A stretch of 64,000 nt of DNA. It comes from Dyadobacter fanqingshengii (GTDB lineage: Bacteria; Bacteroidota; Bacteroidia; Cytophagales; Spirosomataceae). The DNA lies in the NCBI RefSeq assembly GCF_023822005.2, contig NZ_CP098806.1:3596001-3660000 (forward strand), in the 5' to 3' direction. The position numbers were made by a program, and so were the translations under genes. The notes under the pieces were generated by a model. That model was not told the origin of the DNA. It saw only the letters and a list, made by a program, of their open reading frames with translations, and made no database searches. This document shows positions 26,148-33,685 of this stretch, in pieces (position 1 is the first letter of the stretch; each line of letters starts with the position of its first letter).

Positions 26148-26192
26148 AAAAACAAGAAATCCTGATCGAATAGGACCAGGATTTCTTGTTTT
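26148..26192 (-). terminator. Rho-independent terminator of the carbonic anhydrase gene
   Basis: Inverted repeat ACAAGAAATCCTG (26152-26164) and CAGGATTTCTTGT (26177-26189) with a 12-nt loop; read on the minus strand the stem is followed by a T-rich tract ending near 26145. It begins at the stop codon of the carbonic anhydrase gene. Confidence 0.8.
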
Positions 26193-26824
26193 CAGTCGAA
26201 CTGATATTTATAAATGCCCGTAACCTCTGTGCCCGGCGGCATATCAATGATCGGTTTTAGAATCCCGTCGTGCATTCCATACACCCATCCGTGCAAGTGC
26301 AAAGGCTGATTGTTCTTCCAGGCTTTTTGTACGATGTCGGTTTTGGATAAATTTTTAACCTGCTCCACCACATTCAACTCAACGAGCCTGTCAAAGCGTT
26401 TCCCTTGCTCTGTAATGGCTTCAAGTTCTGTTTCATGTTTGTCGTACACATCTTTAATGTTGCACAGCCATTTATTGATCAGCCCAAAATCGTTGTTCGT
26501 CATGGCAGCCCTGACGCCACCACATTGGTAATGTCCCACGACCAAAATATGCTTGACCTTTAAAACTTCAACAGCATATTGCAGCACGCTCAGCATGTTC
26601 ATATCCGTATGAACGACCAGGTTTGCAACATTACGGTGCACGAACATTTCGCCCGGCCGCGAACCTGTAAGATCTTCCGCCGGAACGCGACTGTCGGCAC
26701 AGCCGATCCATAAAAAATCGGGTTTTTGATCTTTGGCAAGATCTGTGAAATACGATTCATCCAGACCTAATTGCTCAGCAGCCCAGGTTTTATTGAAGTC
26801 TAAAAGCCTTTTGTATTGCTCCAT
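26192..26824 (-). CDS. Beta-class carbonic anhydrase
   Basis: 210 aa. Zinc ligands are seen in CADSRVPAEDL (Cys and the Asp-Arg dyad) and HYQCGGVRAA (His and Cys), the full beta-class set. E. coli Can is 220 aa, so this is full length. It interconverts CO2 and bicarbonate in the cytoplasm. It is a single-gene unit: its own terminator follows and ileS is divergent upstream. Confidence 0.94.
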   Translation of the reverse strand: MEQYKRLLDFNKTWAAEQLGLDESYFTDLAKDQKPDFLWIGCADSRVPAEDLTGSRPGEMFVHRNVANLVVHTDMNMLSVLQYAVEVLKVKHILVVGHYQCGGVRAAMTNNDFGLINKWLCNIKDVYDKHETELEAITEQGKRFDRLVELNVVEQVKNLSKTDIVQKAWKNNQPLHLHGWVYGMHDGILKPIIDMPPGTEVTGIYKYQFD

Positions 26825-26930
26825 TTGCGTTTTGTATAGTTATGTCCTGCTTTTGAAACGGCTGCAAAATAATACAATCTGCTTTCACATTCATTGAAAG
26901 CCGGACATCCTTTTAGCAGAAAAAAAATCG

Positions 26931-26938
26931 TAATTTTG
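26931..26938 (+). promoter_or_regulatory. Predicted -7 element for ileS
   Basis: TAATTTTG fits TAnnTTTG, about 94 nt before the ileS ATG. The -33 element is weak. The leader that follows carries a heptad-like repeat. Confidence 0.45.
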
Positions 26939-26989
26939 CGCTCTTAAATTCCCGATTGGCGTTAACGATACATTGCATTTACATTAGAA

Positions 26990-27027
26990 AGCTAATAGTC
27001 GAGCGCTAAAAGCTAACAGCTAACAGC
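26990..27027. repeat. Heptad-like AGCTAAC repeat in the ileS leader
   Basis: Degenerate reiteration of AGCTAA(C/T/A): AGCTAATAG, then GCTAAAAGCTAACAGCTAACAG, ending 4 nt before the start codon. It may be a simple repeat that drifted into the leader or a translation-control element; no T-box features are present. Confidence 0.5.
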
Positions 27028-27031
27028 ACAT

Positions 27032-30000
27032 ATGAAATACAGCGAATATAAAAACCTGAGTTATCCGCAAATAGGAGACGAAGTTCTGCAATTCTGGAAA
27101 GACAAAAAGATATTTGAAGCATCGGTTGAAACACGCGAAGGCGCACCCTCCTTTACATTTTTTGAAGGGCCGCCTTCTGCCAATGGAACGCCTGGTATTC
27201 ACCACGTTATGGCGCGGTCGATTAAGGATATTTTCTGCCGTTATAAAACATTGCAGGGCTTTCAGGTAAAAAGAAAGGGCGGCTGGGACACACACGGGCT
27301 TCCTGTTGAATTGCAGGTAGAAAAGGAACTCGGCATCACCAAGGACGACATCGGAAAAACCATTTCCATTGAAGACTACAACGAAAGATGCCGTCAGACT
27401 GTAATGAAATTTACGGATCAATGGAATGACCTGACCGAGAAAATGGGTTATTGGGTTGATCTGGAAGATCCATACATTACTTACAAAAGTGAATATATTG
27501 AAAGCCTTTGGAGCCTGCTTAAACAGCTGTATGACAAAGGTTTATTATACAAAGGCTACACAATCCAGCCATATTCCCCAGCTGCCGGAACCGGACTTTC
27601 GTCTCACGAGCTGAACATGCCGGGGACTTATAAGGACGTGAAAGACACGACCATCGTGGCAATGTTCAAGGTAAAAACGCCTGGCAACTACACAGCCTTT
27701 GGTGACTTGGAAAATCAGGATGCCGACAGTCCGGACATTAGAATCCTTGCCTGGACAACAACGCCCTGGACGCTTCCTGCGAACTCTGCGCTGACGGTTG
27801 GTGCCAACATTAATTATGTTTTGGTCAAAACCTTTAACCCATACACGCATGCGCCCGTGGCCGTGGTTCTGGCCAAAGATCTGATTGCCAAATATTTCTC
27901 TGAAAAAGGACGCGATGGTGACTTTGAAGGTTATGAAGCAAGCGATAAAAAGCTGCTCCCCTGGACGATTTTGAAAGAATTTAAGGGAAAAGACCTGGAA
28001 GGCATTGAGTATGAACAATTATTGCCCTATGTACAACCCACGGCACCCGCATTTCGCGTGATTCTGGGCGATTTTGTGACTACGGAAGACGGAACCGGTG
28101 TGGTGCATACATCCCCCACATTTGGTGCGGATGACTTCCGGGTGGCACAAGCCAATGGCATTCCGGCCATTATGGTAAAAGATGAAACGGGCAAGGACGT
28201 GCCTATTGTGGATCGTCAGGGCCGTTTTGTTAAAGAAATCACTGATTACGCCGGGCGCTACGTAAAGCCTGAATATTATTCCGAAGAAGAACAAAATGAC
28301 CCCGAGTTCCGCGCAACTGATGTGCTGATTGCGATCAGGTTGAAAGAGGAAGGAAAAGCATTCAAAGTTGAAAAATACGAACATCCTTACCCACATTGCT
28401 GGCGTACGGATAAGCCCGTTTTATATTATCCACTGGATAGTTGGTTTATCAAAACAACAGCCATGAAAGACAGGCTGGTGGAATTGAATAAAACCATCAA
28501 CTGGAAACCCGAAAGCACAGGAACAGGCCGTTTTGGCAACTGGCTCGAAAATCTGGTCGATTGGAACCTTTCACGCTCACGTTACTGGGGAACGCCCCTG
28601 CCGATCTGGCGCAACGATCACGGCGACGAAGTGTGCGTAGGTTCGATTGAACAGTTGAAAGATTTATTGGAAGAGGCATTGCTGACCGATCATTTGACAA
28701 GAGAGCAGGCGCTGCACAATTCCGAATATTTATTAAAATTGGAAAATGGCGACTACGACCTTCACAGGCCGTATGTTGACAACATTGTGCTGGTTTCGAA
28801 AAATGGCCACGTTATGCACCGCGAGCCGGACCTGATCGACGTTTGGTTTGATTCGGGCGCTATGCCTTATGCGCAATGGCATTATCCGTTCGAAAACAAG
28901 GAGATTTTTGAAAACAGCTATCCTGCCGATTTCATCTCGGAAGGTGTGGACCAAACACGCGGCTGGTTCTTCACATTACACGCCATCGCCGGAATGTTGT
29001 TTGATTCGGTGGCATTTAAAAACGTGGTTTCCACCGGTTTGGTTTTGGATAAAAATGGCAACAAGATGTCCAAACGTCTTGGCAATGCTGTTGATCCATT
29101 TACAACGCTTTCGAAATACGGGCCAGACACGACGCGCTGGTATATGATCACCAATGCAGAACCTTGGGATAACCTGAAATTCAACATTGACGGCATCGGC
29201 GAGGTGCAACGCAAGTTCTTTGGAACGCTCGTGAACACCTATAATTTCTTTGCATTATATGCCAATCTGGATGGTTATGAGTTTCATGAAAACCATTCTG
29301 TGCCGATCGAAAAACGCACCGAACTGGATCGCTGGATCCTTTCCAAGCTGAATACATTGGTGAAAGAAGTTGGCGAGCAATTTGATGACTATAATCCAAC
29401 GAAAGCGGGACGGCTTGTCCAGGATTTTGTTACGGACCAGCTTTCCAACTGGTATATCCGCCTCAACCGTCGCCGTTTCTGGAATCCGTCACAAGATTCC
29501 GGCGAAGGTTTGACAGAAGACAAACAAGCGGCATACGAAACATTGCAACATTGCCTTGTAACGGTGTCGCAATTAATGTCGCCAATCGCTCCGTTTTTTG
29601 GGGAATGGTTATACAAAAACCTCACAGACGGCGACCGTGCGGCTTCGATTGCAAATAACACAGATCATAAATACGAATCAGTCCACCTGACTTACTGGCC
29701 GAAGATCGAAACCGAAGTGGTTGATCTGGATTTGGAAGCGGCCATGGAGCAGGCCCAAACGATCAGTTCGCTCGTTCACTCAATCCGTAAAGGACACAAG
29801 ATCAAGGTGCGCCAGCCACTTTCCAAGATTTTGATCCCGGTTTTGAATGATAATACAAAACGTCAGATCGAGCAGGTTACGGCCATTATTTTGTCTGAGG
29901 TTAATGTTAAAACCATCGAGTTTGTACACGATGACAGCGGAATCCTGATCAAAAAAATCAAGCCGAATTTCAAGACTTTGGGACCGAAATTTGGCCCTAA

Positions 30001-30478
30001 AATGAAGGAAGTGGCGGCAGCAATTTCTGCAATGGATGAAACGGCGATTAAAGAAATAGAGAGAAACGGCTCAATAACGCTTAATGGGACAACGTCGCCT
30101 CTCGAAATTGCGCTTACTGATGTTGAAATCCATGCAGAAGACGTTCCAGGATGGTTAGTAGCCAGTGAAGGCGGCCTAACCGTTGCCCTTGACGTCACAA
30201 TCACAGATGAACTGCGCCTGGAAGGCATCGCCCGTGACTTTGTTAACCGCGTCCAGAATTTACGGAAAGACAGCGGTTTTGAAGTCACCGACAAGATCAG
30301 GATCACCTTACAAGACAACGACCGCCTGCTTACCAGTGCCGTAACTGCCAACAAAGATTACATCTGCCAGGAAGTGCAAGCGATGGAATTAAACCTCATC
30401 AACGACCTCAACGGCGAAGCCAATGAGATTGAAATGGATGAGTTTCTATTGAAGGTAAAGATTGAGGTTGTTTCGTAA
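27032..30478 (+). CDS. ileS: Isoleucyl-tRNA synthetase
   Basis: 1148 aa, class I synthetase of the long form (eukaryote-like IleRS type 2 length, against about 940 aa for E. coli IleS). The HIGH motif appears as GIHH (in PSANGTPGIHHVMARS), KMSKR is intact in NGNKMSKRLGNA, and the CP1 editing domain with the WTTTPWTLP threonine-rich motif is present. The C-terminal region after about 780 holds the anticodon-binding domain and an extra C-terminal extension. It charges tRNA-Ile and edits Val-tRNA-Ile. Long IleRS forms are linked in the literature to mupirocin tolerance, which is not provable here. A short frame overlaps its stop by one base. Confidence 0.97.
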   Translation: MKYSEYKNLSYPQIGDEVLQFWKDKKIFEASVETREGAPSFTFFEGPPSANGTPGIHHVMARSIKDIFCRYKTLQGFQVKRKGGWDTHGLPVELQVEKELGITKDDIGKTISIEDYNERCRQTVMKFTDQWNDLTEKMGYWVDLEDPYITYKSEYIESLWSLLKQLYDKGLLYKGYTIQPYSPAAGTGLSSHELNMPGTYKDVKDTTIVAMFKVKTPGNYTAFGDLENQDADSPDIRILAWTTTPWTLPANSALTVGANINYVLVKTFNPYTHAPVAVVLAKDLIAKYFSEKGRDGDFEGYEASDKKLLPWTILKEFKGKDLEGIEYEQLLPYVQPTAPAFRVILGDFVTTEDGTGVVHTSPTFGADDFRVAQANGIPAIMVKDETGKDVPIVDRQGRFVKEITDYAGRYVKPEYYSEEEQNDPEFRATDVLIAIRLKEEGKAFKVEKYEHPYPHCWRTDKPVLYYPLDSWFIKTTAMKDRLVELNKTINWKPESTGTGRFGNWLENLVDWNLSRSRYWGTPLPIWRNDHGDEVCVGSIEQLKDLLEEALLTDHLTREQALHNSEYLLKLENGDYDLHRPYVDNIVLVSKNGHVMHREPDLIDVWFDSGAMPYAQWHYPFENKEIFENSYPADFISEGVDQTRGWFFTLHAIAGMLFDSVAFKNVVSTGLVLDKNGNKMSKRLGNAVDPFTTLSKYGPDTTRWYMITNAEPWDNLKFNIDGIGEVQRKFFGTLVNTYNFFALYANLDGYEFHENHSVPIEKRTELDRWILSKLNTLVKEVGEQFDDYNPTKAGRLVQDFVTDQLSNWYIRLNRRRFWNPSQDSGEGLTEDKQAAYETLQHCLVTVSQLMSPIAPFFGEWLYKNLTDGDRAASIANNTDHKYESVHLTYWPKIETEVVDLDLEAAMEQAQTISSLVHSIRKGHKIKVRQPLSKILIPVLNDNTKRQIEQVTAIILSEVNVKTIEFVHDDSGILIKKIKPNFKTLGPKFGPKMKEVAAAISAMDETAIKEIERNGSITLNGTTSPLEIALTDVEIHAEDVPGWLVASEGGLTVALDVTITDELRLEGIARDFVNRVQNLRKDSGFEVTDKIRITLQDNDRLLTSAVTANKDYICQEVQAMELNLINDLNGEANEIEMDEFLLKVKIEVVS

Positions 30479-30654
30479 TGCAGCATCAAGCTTATCCATT
30501 TGTTCTTAATGAACAGGAGACACACTATAAGTTTGAAAGTATTGGTAAGCGGGGAATTTTTGAGAAGGCCGTCGCTTTCTCAGAACTTCGCCCGAATGTT
30601 TACAATCTTGCGATAACTCTTTTGAACACAACGGGTCTTTCGAAAGTTTTTTAA
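30478..30654 (+). pseudogene. Truncated DUF6934-like gene
   Basis: 58-codon frame whose ATG overlaps the ileS TAA (TAATG). The product reads YPFVLNEQETHYKFESIGKRG, then FEKAVAFSELRPNVYNLAI, which resembles the N-terminal third of DUF6934 proteins (about 150 aa in Bacteroidota, where YNLAFGD follows). After this point the likeness ends and a stop comes 12 codons later, so the rest of the domain is gone. I read it as a remnant; a short functional protein cannot be excluded. Confidence 0.55.
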
Positions 30655-30699
30655 TAGCACGTAAATCTTTAAATTCGTGATAAACACTGGTTTTAGGCT

Positions 30700-30870
30700 A
30701 TGAAAGTTTTAGAAAAAAAATTTACGATTCCAGCAAATCTGGCTCCAAAGACCACGATTGATAACTCGTTGCCAGATCTTTCGAATCATCCGGTAGTATT
30801 AAAAAAAGCAGAAGCTGCGCGAAAATTCCTGGAAACACATCCGATTCCAGAACATCTTTTGAAAAGATAG
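30700..30870 (+). CDS. Small protein, unknown function (DUF6934 neighbour)
   Basis: 56 aa: begins [18 protein letters not shown], has a central [23 protein letters not shown] helix and ends PEHLLKR. It is too short for automatic callers but has a proper ATG and stop. It lies 45 bp after the DUF6934-like remnant and 4 bp before the SDR start. Small proteins beside DUF6934 genes recur in this group as far as I recall, so the two may be remains of a two-gene module. No function can be given. Confidence 0.5.
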   Translation: MKVLEKKFTIPANLAPKTTIDNSLPDLSNHPVVLKKAEAARKFLETHPIPEHLLKR

Positions 30871-30874
30871 TCAG

Positions 30875-31654
30875 GTGCAGCTGCAAAACTCCACAGCATT
30901 GATAACAGGCGGCGCTTCCGGGCTTGGCGAGGCGACAGCGCGGTTGTTTGTTGAGTTAGGAGCGAATGTTGTTGTTTTGGACTTAAATGAAATTGCTGGG
31001 AAGCAATTAGAAGCTGAATTTTTTGATAGAATAATATTTATAAAGACTGACGTTTCCAGTGAAAGCGATGTGCAAAACGCCGTTGACCTTACGCTGGAAA
31101 CGTTTGGTTTTATAAGCATTGTCGTGAACTGTGCTGGCATTGCTCCCGCGCGAAAAATCGTGGGAAAAGCGGACGGCATTTATGGGCCGCATTCATTTGA
31201 GCTTTTCGAAAAGACGGTTAAGACCAATCTGATCGGCACTTTTAATGTGATGCGATTGGCTGCGTTTGCTATGGAACGGAATGACCCTAACGATGAGGGC
31301 GAGCGCGGTGTGATCATCAATACGGCTTCCGTTGCTGCATTTGACGGACAAATGGGACAGGTTGCCTATGCTGCCAGCAAAGGCGGCATTGTGAGCATGA
31401 CCTTGCCCGTTGCCCGGGATCTCGCAAAGTCCGGCATTCGGGTTATGGCCATTGCGCCAGGCCTGTTTGAAACGCCATTAATGCTTGGACTCCCCGAAGA
31501 AGCCCGCATTTCACTGGGACAGCAGGTTCCTTTTCCATCACGTTTAGGCCGGCCGTCGGAATACGCATTGCTCGTGAAATCCATTGTAGAAAACCCAATG
31601 CTGAACGGCGAAGTGATCCGGCTGGATGGTGCCATTAGAATGAGTCCGAAATGA
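30875..31654 (+). CDS. SDR dehydrogenase, 3-hydroxyacyl-CoA dehydrogenase type-2-like
   Basis: 259 aa with a GTG start at 30875; no ATG occurs before the conserved [18 protein letters not shown] cofactor motif. NCAG, the catalytic Ser in [12 protein letters not shown] and YAASK (Tyr-Lys) are present, and the inserted [22 protein letters not shown] stretch is characteristic of the HSD17B10 / short-chain 3-hydroxyacyl-CoA dehydrogenase group. Asp in VVLDLNE favours NAD. It may oxidise 3-hydroxyacyl-CoA in fatty-acid breakdown, but no other beta-oxidation gene is adjacent. Confidence 0.88.
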   Translation: MQLQNSTALITGGASGLGEATARLFVELGANVVVLDLNEIAGKQLEAEFFDRIIFIKTDVSSESDVQNAVDLTLETFGFISIVVNCAGIAPARKIVGKADGIYGPHSFELFEKTVKTNLIGTFNVMRLAAFAMERNDPNDEGERGVIINTASVAAFDGQMGQVAYAASKGGIVSMTLPVARDLAKSGIRVMAIAPGLFETPLMLGLPEEARISLGQQVPFPSRLGRPSEYALLVKSIVENPMLNGEVIRLDGAIRMSPK

Positions 31655-32040
31655 GAGAGAAGCCGAAATTCAAGAACGAAAATTCAATGTGGCGCTGGTT
31701 AATTCTAGCGCTATTGCTGACGAGCATTGTTTCGGAAAATTTTACTGAGCCAAGATCGATATACAGAATAGAGGAAGTAATTTCCAATGTTAAAGAGACT
31801 TCTCCGGCGGCAACACCATTCTCGCATTTTTCTGAAAATCTAAATAAAGCAGCCGCTCCTTCAAATAAATATCAACTACAACGCAAACGCCTTCGCATTC
31901 TTTCTGAAATGCTCCACTTACACACTGAACTGGCGATTTCCAACGCGCCAGCCTTGCTGCCTATGGTCATGAGCGCGACTGGCCAGTATCTCAAAAGCAG
32001 ATCAATTTCTTCCGAAGAACCAATCCATCTCCATTCCTGA
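31651..32040 (+). CDS. Hypothetical small protein with N-terminal hydrophobic segment
   Basis: 129 aa, ATG overlapping the SDR stop (ATGA), which supports coupled translation. Residues 14-28 ([15 protein letters not shown]) are hydrophobic and may be a signal anchor; an internal ATG at 31687 would put this segment at the very N-terminus. The rest is polar with an [16 protein letters not shown] helix. I do not recognise a family. Confidence 0.5.
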   Translation: MREKPKFKNENSMWRWLILALLLTSIVSENFTEPRSIYRIEEVISNVKETSPAATPFSHFSENLNKAAAPSNKYQLQRKRLRILSEMLHLHTELAISNAPALLPMVMSATGQYLKSRSISSEEPIHLHS

Positions 32041-32124
32041 AACACATCTGATATTCTGTCAGTGTGATTAACGCTCTTTCCTCAAAGGACTGAGTCGCTT
32101 TTCTTTTTTTAATCGAAAAACGGA

Positions 32125-32277
32125 ATGGGAAAAATTTTATCGGCCGCTAAAAAGTGGCTTAGAAGGCTTGCTATGGCTTATATGCTTGGTTTTGCCAATG
32201 CGATCAATCAGGAAGTAAAAACCGTAGACGACACCTTTTTCAAAACAGAAGAAATTCAAAAGGATAAGAAAGGTTAG
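32125..32277 (+). CDS. Small basic/hydrophobic protein of unknown function
   Basis: 50 aa, ATG at 32125. It has a basic amphipathic start (GKILSAAKKWLRRL), a hydrophobic stretch AMAYMLGFANAI and an acidic-to-basic tail ending IQKDKKG. Missed by length cut-offs. It precedes, convergently, the DeoR gene. A membrane-active or membrane-associated small protein is possible but unproven. Confidence 0.5.
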   Translation: MGKILSAAKKWLRRLAMAYMLGFANAINQEVKTVDDTFFKTEEIQKDKKG

Positions 32278-32290
32278 ATCAATATCAACC

Positions 32291-33040
32291 TCAAACCATT
32301 CGAATCCCGATATCGGTGTAAATTTTAAACTCTTCCTTGTCTGCCGGCTGATCGGTAATGATCATAGACAACTGTTCAGCCGGACAGACATAATGTGCTT
32401 CCGCAGTCGCCAGTTTCTCTACGGATGCAAGCGCAATCACTTCCCTGGAACATTCAATCATCGCTCTTTTTACCTCGCTTTCCTCGTAATCCGGGCCTGT
32501 AACGCCCAAGTGTGAGTGAATGCTGCATATGCCGAGCAGGCAAATATCTGCGCGAAATTTCTTTAAAAACTGGATCGTGTCGTAGCCTATCGTCACAAAA
32601 GAGTTTTTTAATAGTCGGCCTCCTGCAAACAGCACGTCGACATGCTCATGTTCTTCGAGAATAGATGCGATTGGAAAACTGTTGGTAACAACCGTCAACC
32701 GAATGTCTTTTGGTAATGACTGGGCAATGAGCATAGCAGACGTCCCGCCGTCAAAAATAACGAGCTGACCGTCTTTGAGGAAATTCAAAGCCTTGTTTGC
32801 AATAATCTGCTTTTGCTCGTTATCACGTAAAACCCTGTCGCGGAAATGATGCGGACCCGGAGAATGTGGCACGGCGCCCCCACGCACAGACTTTAAAAGT
32901 CCCTGGTCGGCAAGCTCTTTGATATCCCTGCGGACTGTGTCCTCGGAAACATTCAACAATGCACTTAGCCCAGCCAGATATACTTTCTGCTCATTGTTAA
33001 GCCGATCCAGTATGAGTTGAAACCGTTCCTCTTTTAACAT
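32291..33040 (-). CDS. DeoR/GlpR-family transcriptional regulator
   Basis: 249 aa from the ATG at 33040 (MLKEERFQLILDRL is the usual start of the family; a TTG seven codons upstream is less likely). Winged HTH at 5-57 (LLNVSEDTVRRDIKEL), then a sugar-phosphate isomerase-like effector domain with FDGGTSAMLIAQ and GICSIHSHLGVTGPDYEE. These repressors usually respond to a phosphorylated sugar or nucleoside. It is divergent from a 5'-nucleotidase-like gene, and two copies of a TTGCAA palindrome lie between, so autoregulation and control of the nucleotidase gene are likely. Confidence 0.9.
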   Translation of the reverse strand: MLKEERFQLILDRLNNEQKVYLAGLSALLNVSEDTVRRDIKELADQGLLKSVRGGAVPHSPGPHHFRDRVLRDNEQKQIIANKALNFLKDGQLVIFDGGTSAMLIAQSLPKDIRLTVVTNSFPIASILEEHEHVDVLFAGGRLLKNSFVTIGYDTIQFLKKFRADICLLGICSIHSHLGVTGPDYEESEVKRAMIECSREVIALASVEKLATAEAHYVCPAEQLSMIITDQPADKEEFKIYTDIGIRMV

Positions 33041-33086
33041 TATCACTTCTGTTTTATGCAAAAATAGAAATATAACTGAAATTTCA

Positions 33087-33102
33087 TTGCAACATACTGC
33101 AT
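33087..33102. promoter_or_regulatory. Predicted DeoR operator, copy 1
   Basis: TTGCAACATACTGCAT, a degenerate copy of TTGCAA-N4-TTGCAA, placed at the -33 region of the nucleotidase promoter (ATTG at 33086-33089). Confidence 0.55.
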
Positions 33103-33110
33103 ATTAAATT

Positions 33111-33118
33111 TACATTTG
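33111..33118 (+). promoter_or_regulatory. Predicted -7 element of the nucleotidase gene
   Basis: TACATTTG matches TAnnTTTG exactly. ATTG at 33086-33089 lies 21 bases upstream as a -33 element. The box lies between the two operator copies. Confidence 0.6.
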
Positions 33119-33134
33119 TTGCAAAATATTGCAA
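33119..33134. promoter_or_regulatory. Predicted DeoR operator, copy 2
   Basis: TTGCAAAATATTGCAA is an exact TTGCAA-N4-TTGCAA inverted repeat, 32 bp from copy 1 (three helical turns) and over the predicted transcription start. Confidence 0.65.
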
Positions 33135-33149
33135 ATCAAAGTTTGAATC

Positions 33150-33677
33150 ATGAAGAAATCGATTGCCATTGACATGGATAATGTCATCGTTGATATTGAA
33201 ACCAACTGGATAGGTTGGTATGAAAAAGAATTTGGAGTCAGAATTGATAAACAAGATTTGCTGGGTATTCCGGAAGACGATGCCTTCCCAGACCCTGTTG
33301 CTGCCAGGAGCCTGATTTACAAAACGGGTTTTTTCCGTGATGCGCCCATGATCCAGGGAGCGGCAGAAGCGGTTTTAAAGTTGCAGGAAAATTATGACAT
33401 TTTTATTGTGTCAGCTGCCATGGAATTTCCCAATTCCCTCATTGAAAAACATGACTGGCTCAACGAACATTTCCCATTCATATCCTGGAAAAACATTGTT
33501 TTTTGCGGCGATAAAAGAATCATCGACACCGATTACCTCATCGACGACCACCTAAAAAACCTCGATTTCTGCAAAGGAACACCTATTCTTTTCACTGCCA
33601 GCCACAATGTGAATGTGACAAAGCATAAACGTGTGAATAACTGGAATGAAGCGCTGGCGTTGCTGGAAGTTGGTTAA
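33150..33677 (+). CDS. 5'(3')-deoxyribonucleotidase-like HAD phosphatase
   Basis: 175 aa. IAIDMDNVIVD carries the DxD nucleophile pair (Asp8 and Asp10) with Asn in place of the usual Gly of the NT5C signature; motif II Ser in IVSAAMEFP and motif III DYLIDDH follow. The pattern and length match the NT5C group that removes phosphate from deoxyribonucleoside monophosphates. Divergent from a DeoR repressor, which fits nucleoside-linked regulation. Confidence 0.85.
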   Translation: MKKSIAIDMDNVIVDIETNWIGWYEKEFGVRIDKQDLLGIPEDDAFPDPVAARSLIYKTGFFRDAPMIQGAAEAVLKLQENYDIFIVSAAMEFPNSLIEKHDWLNEHFPFISWKNIVFCGDKRIIDTDYLIDDHLKNLDFCKGTPILFTASHNVNVTKHKRVNNWNEALALLEVG

Positions 33678-33685
33678 TTCTGCAA

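Noticed and set aside
26941..27031. T-box leader upstream of ileS
   Set aside because: No T-box bulge sequence or antiterminator is seen; T-boxes are not typical of this phylum.
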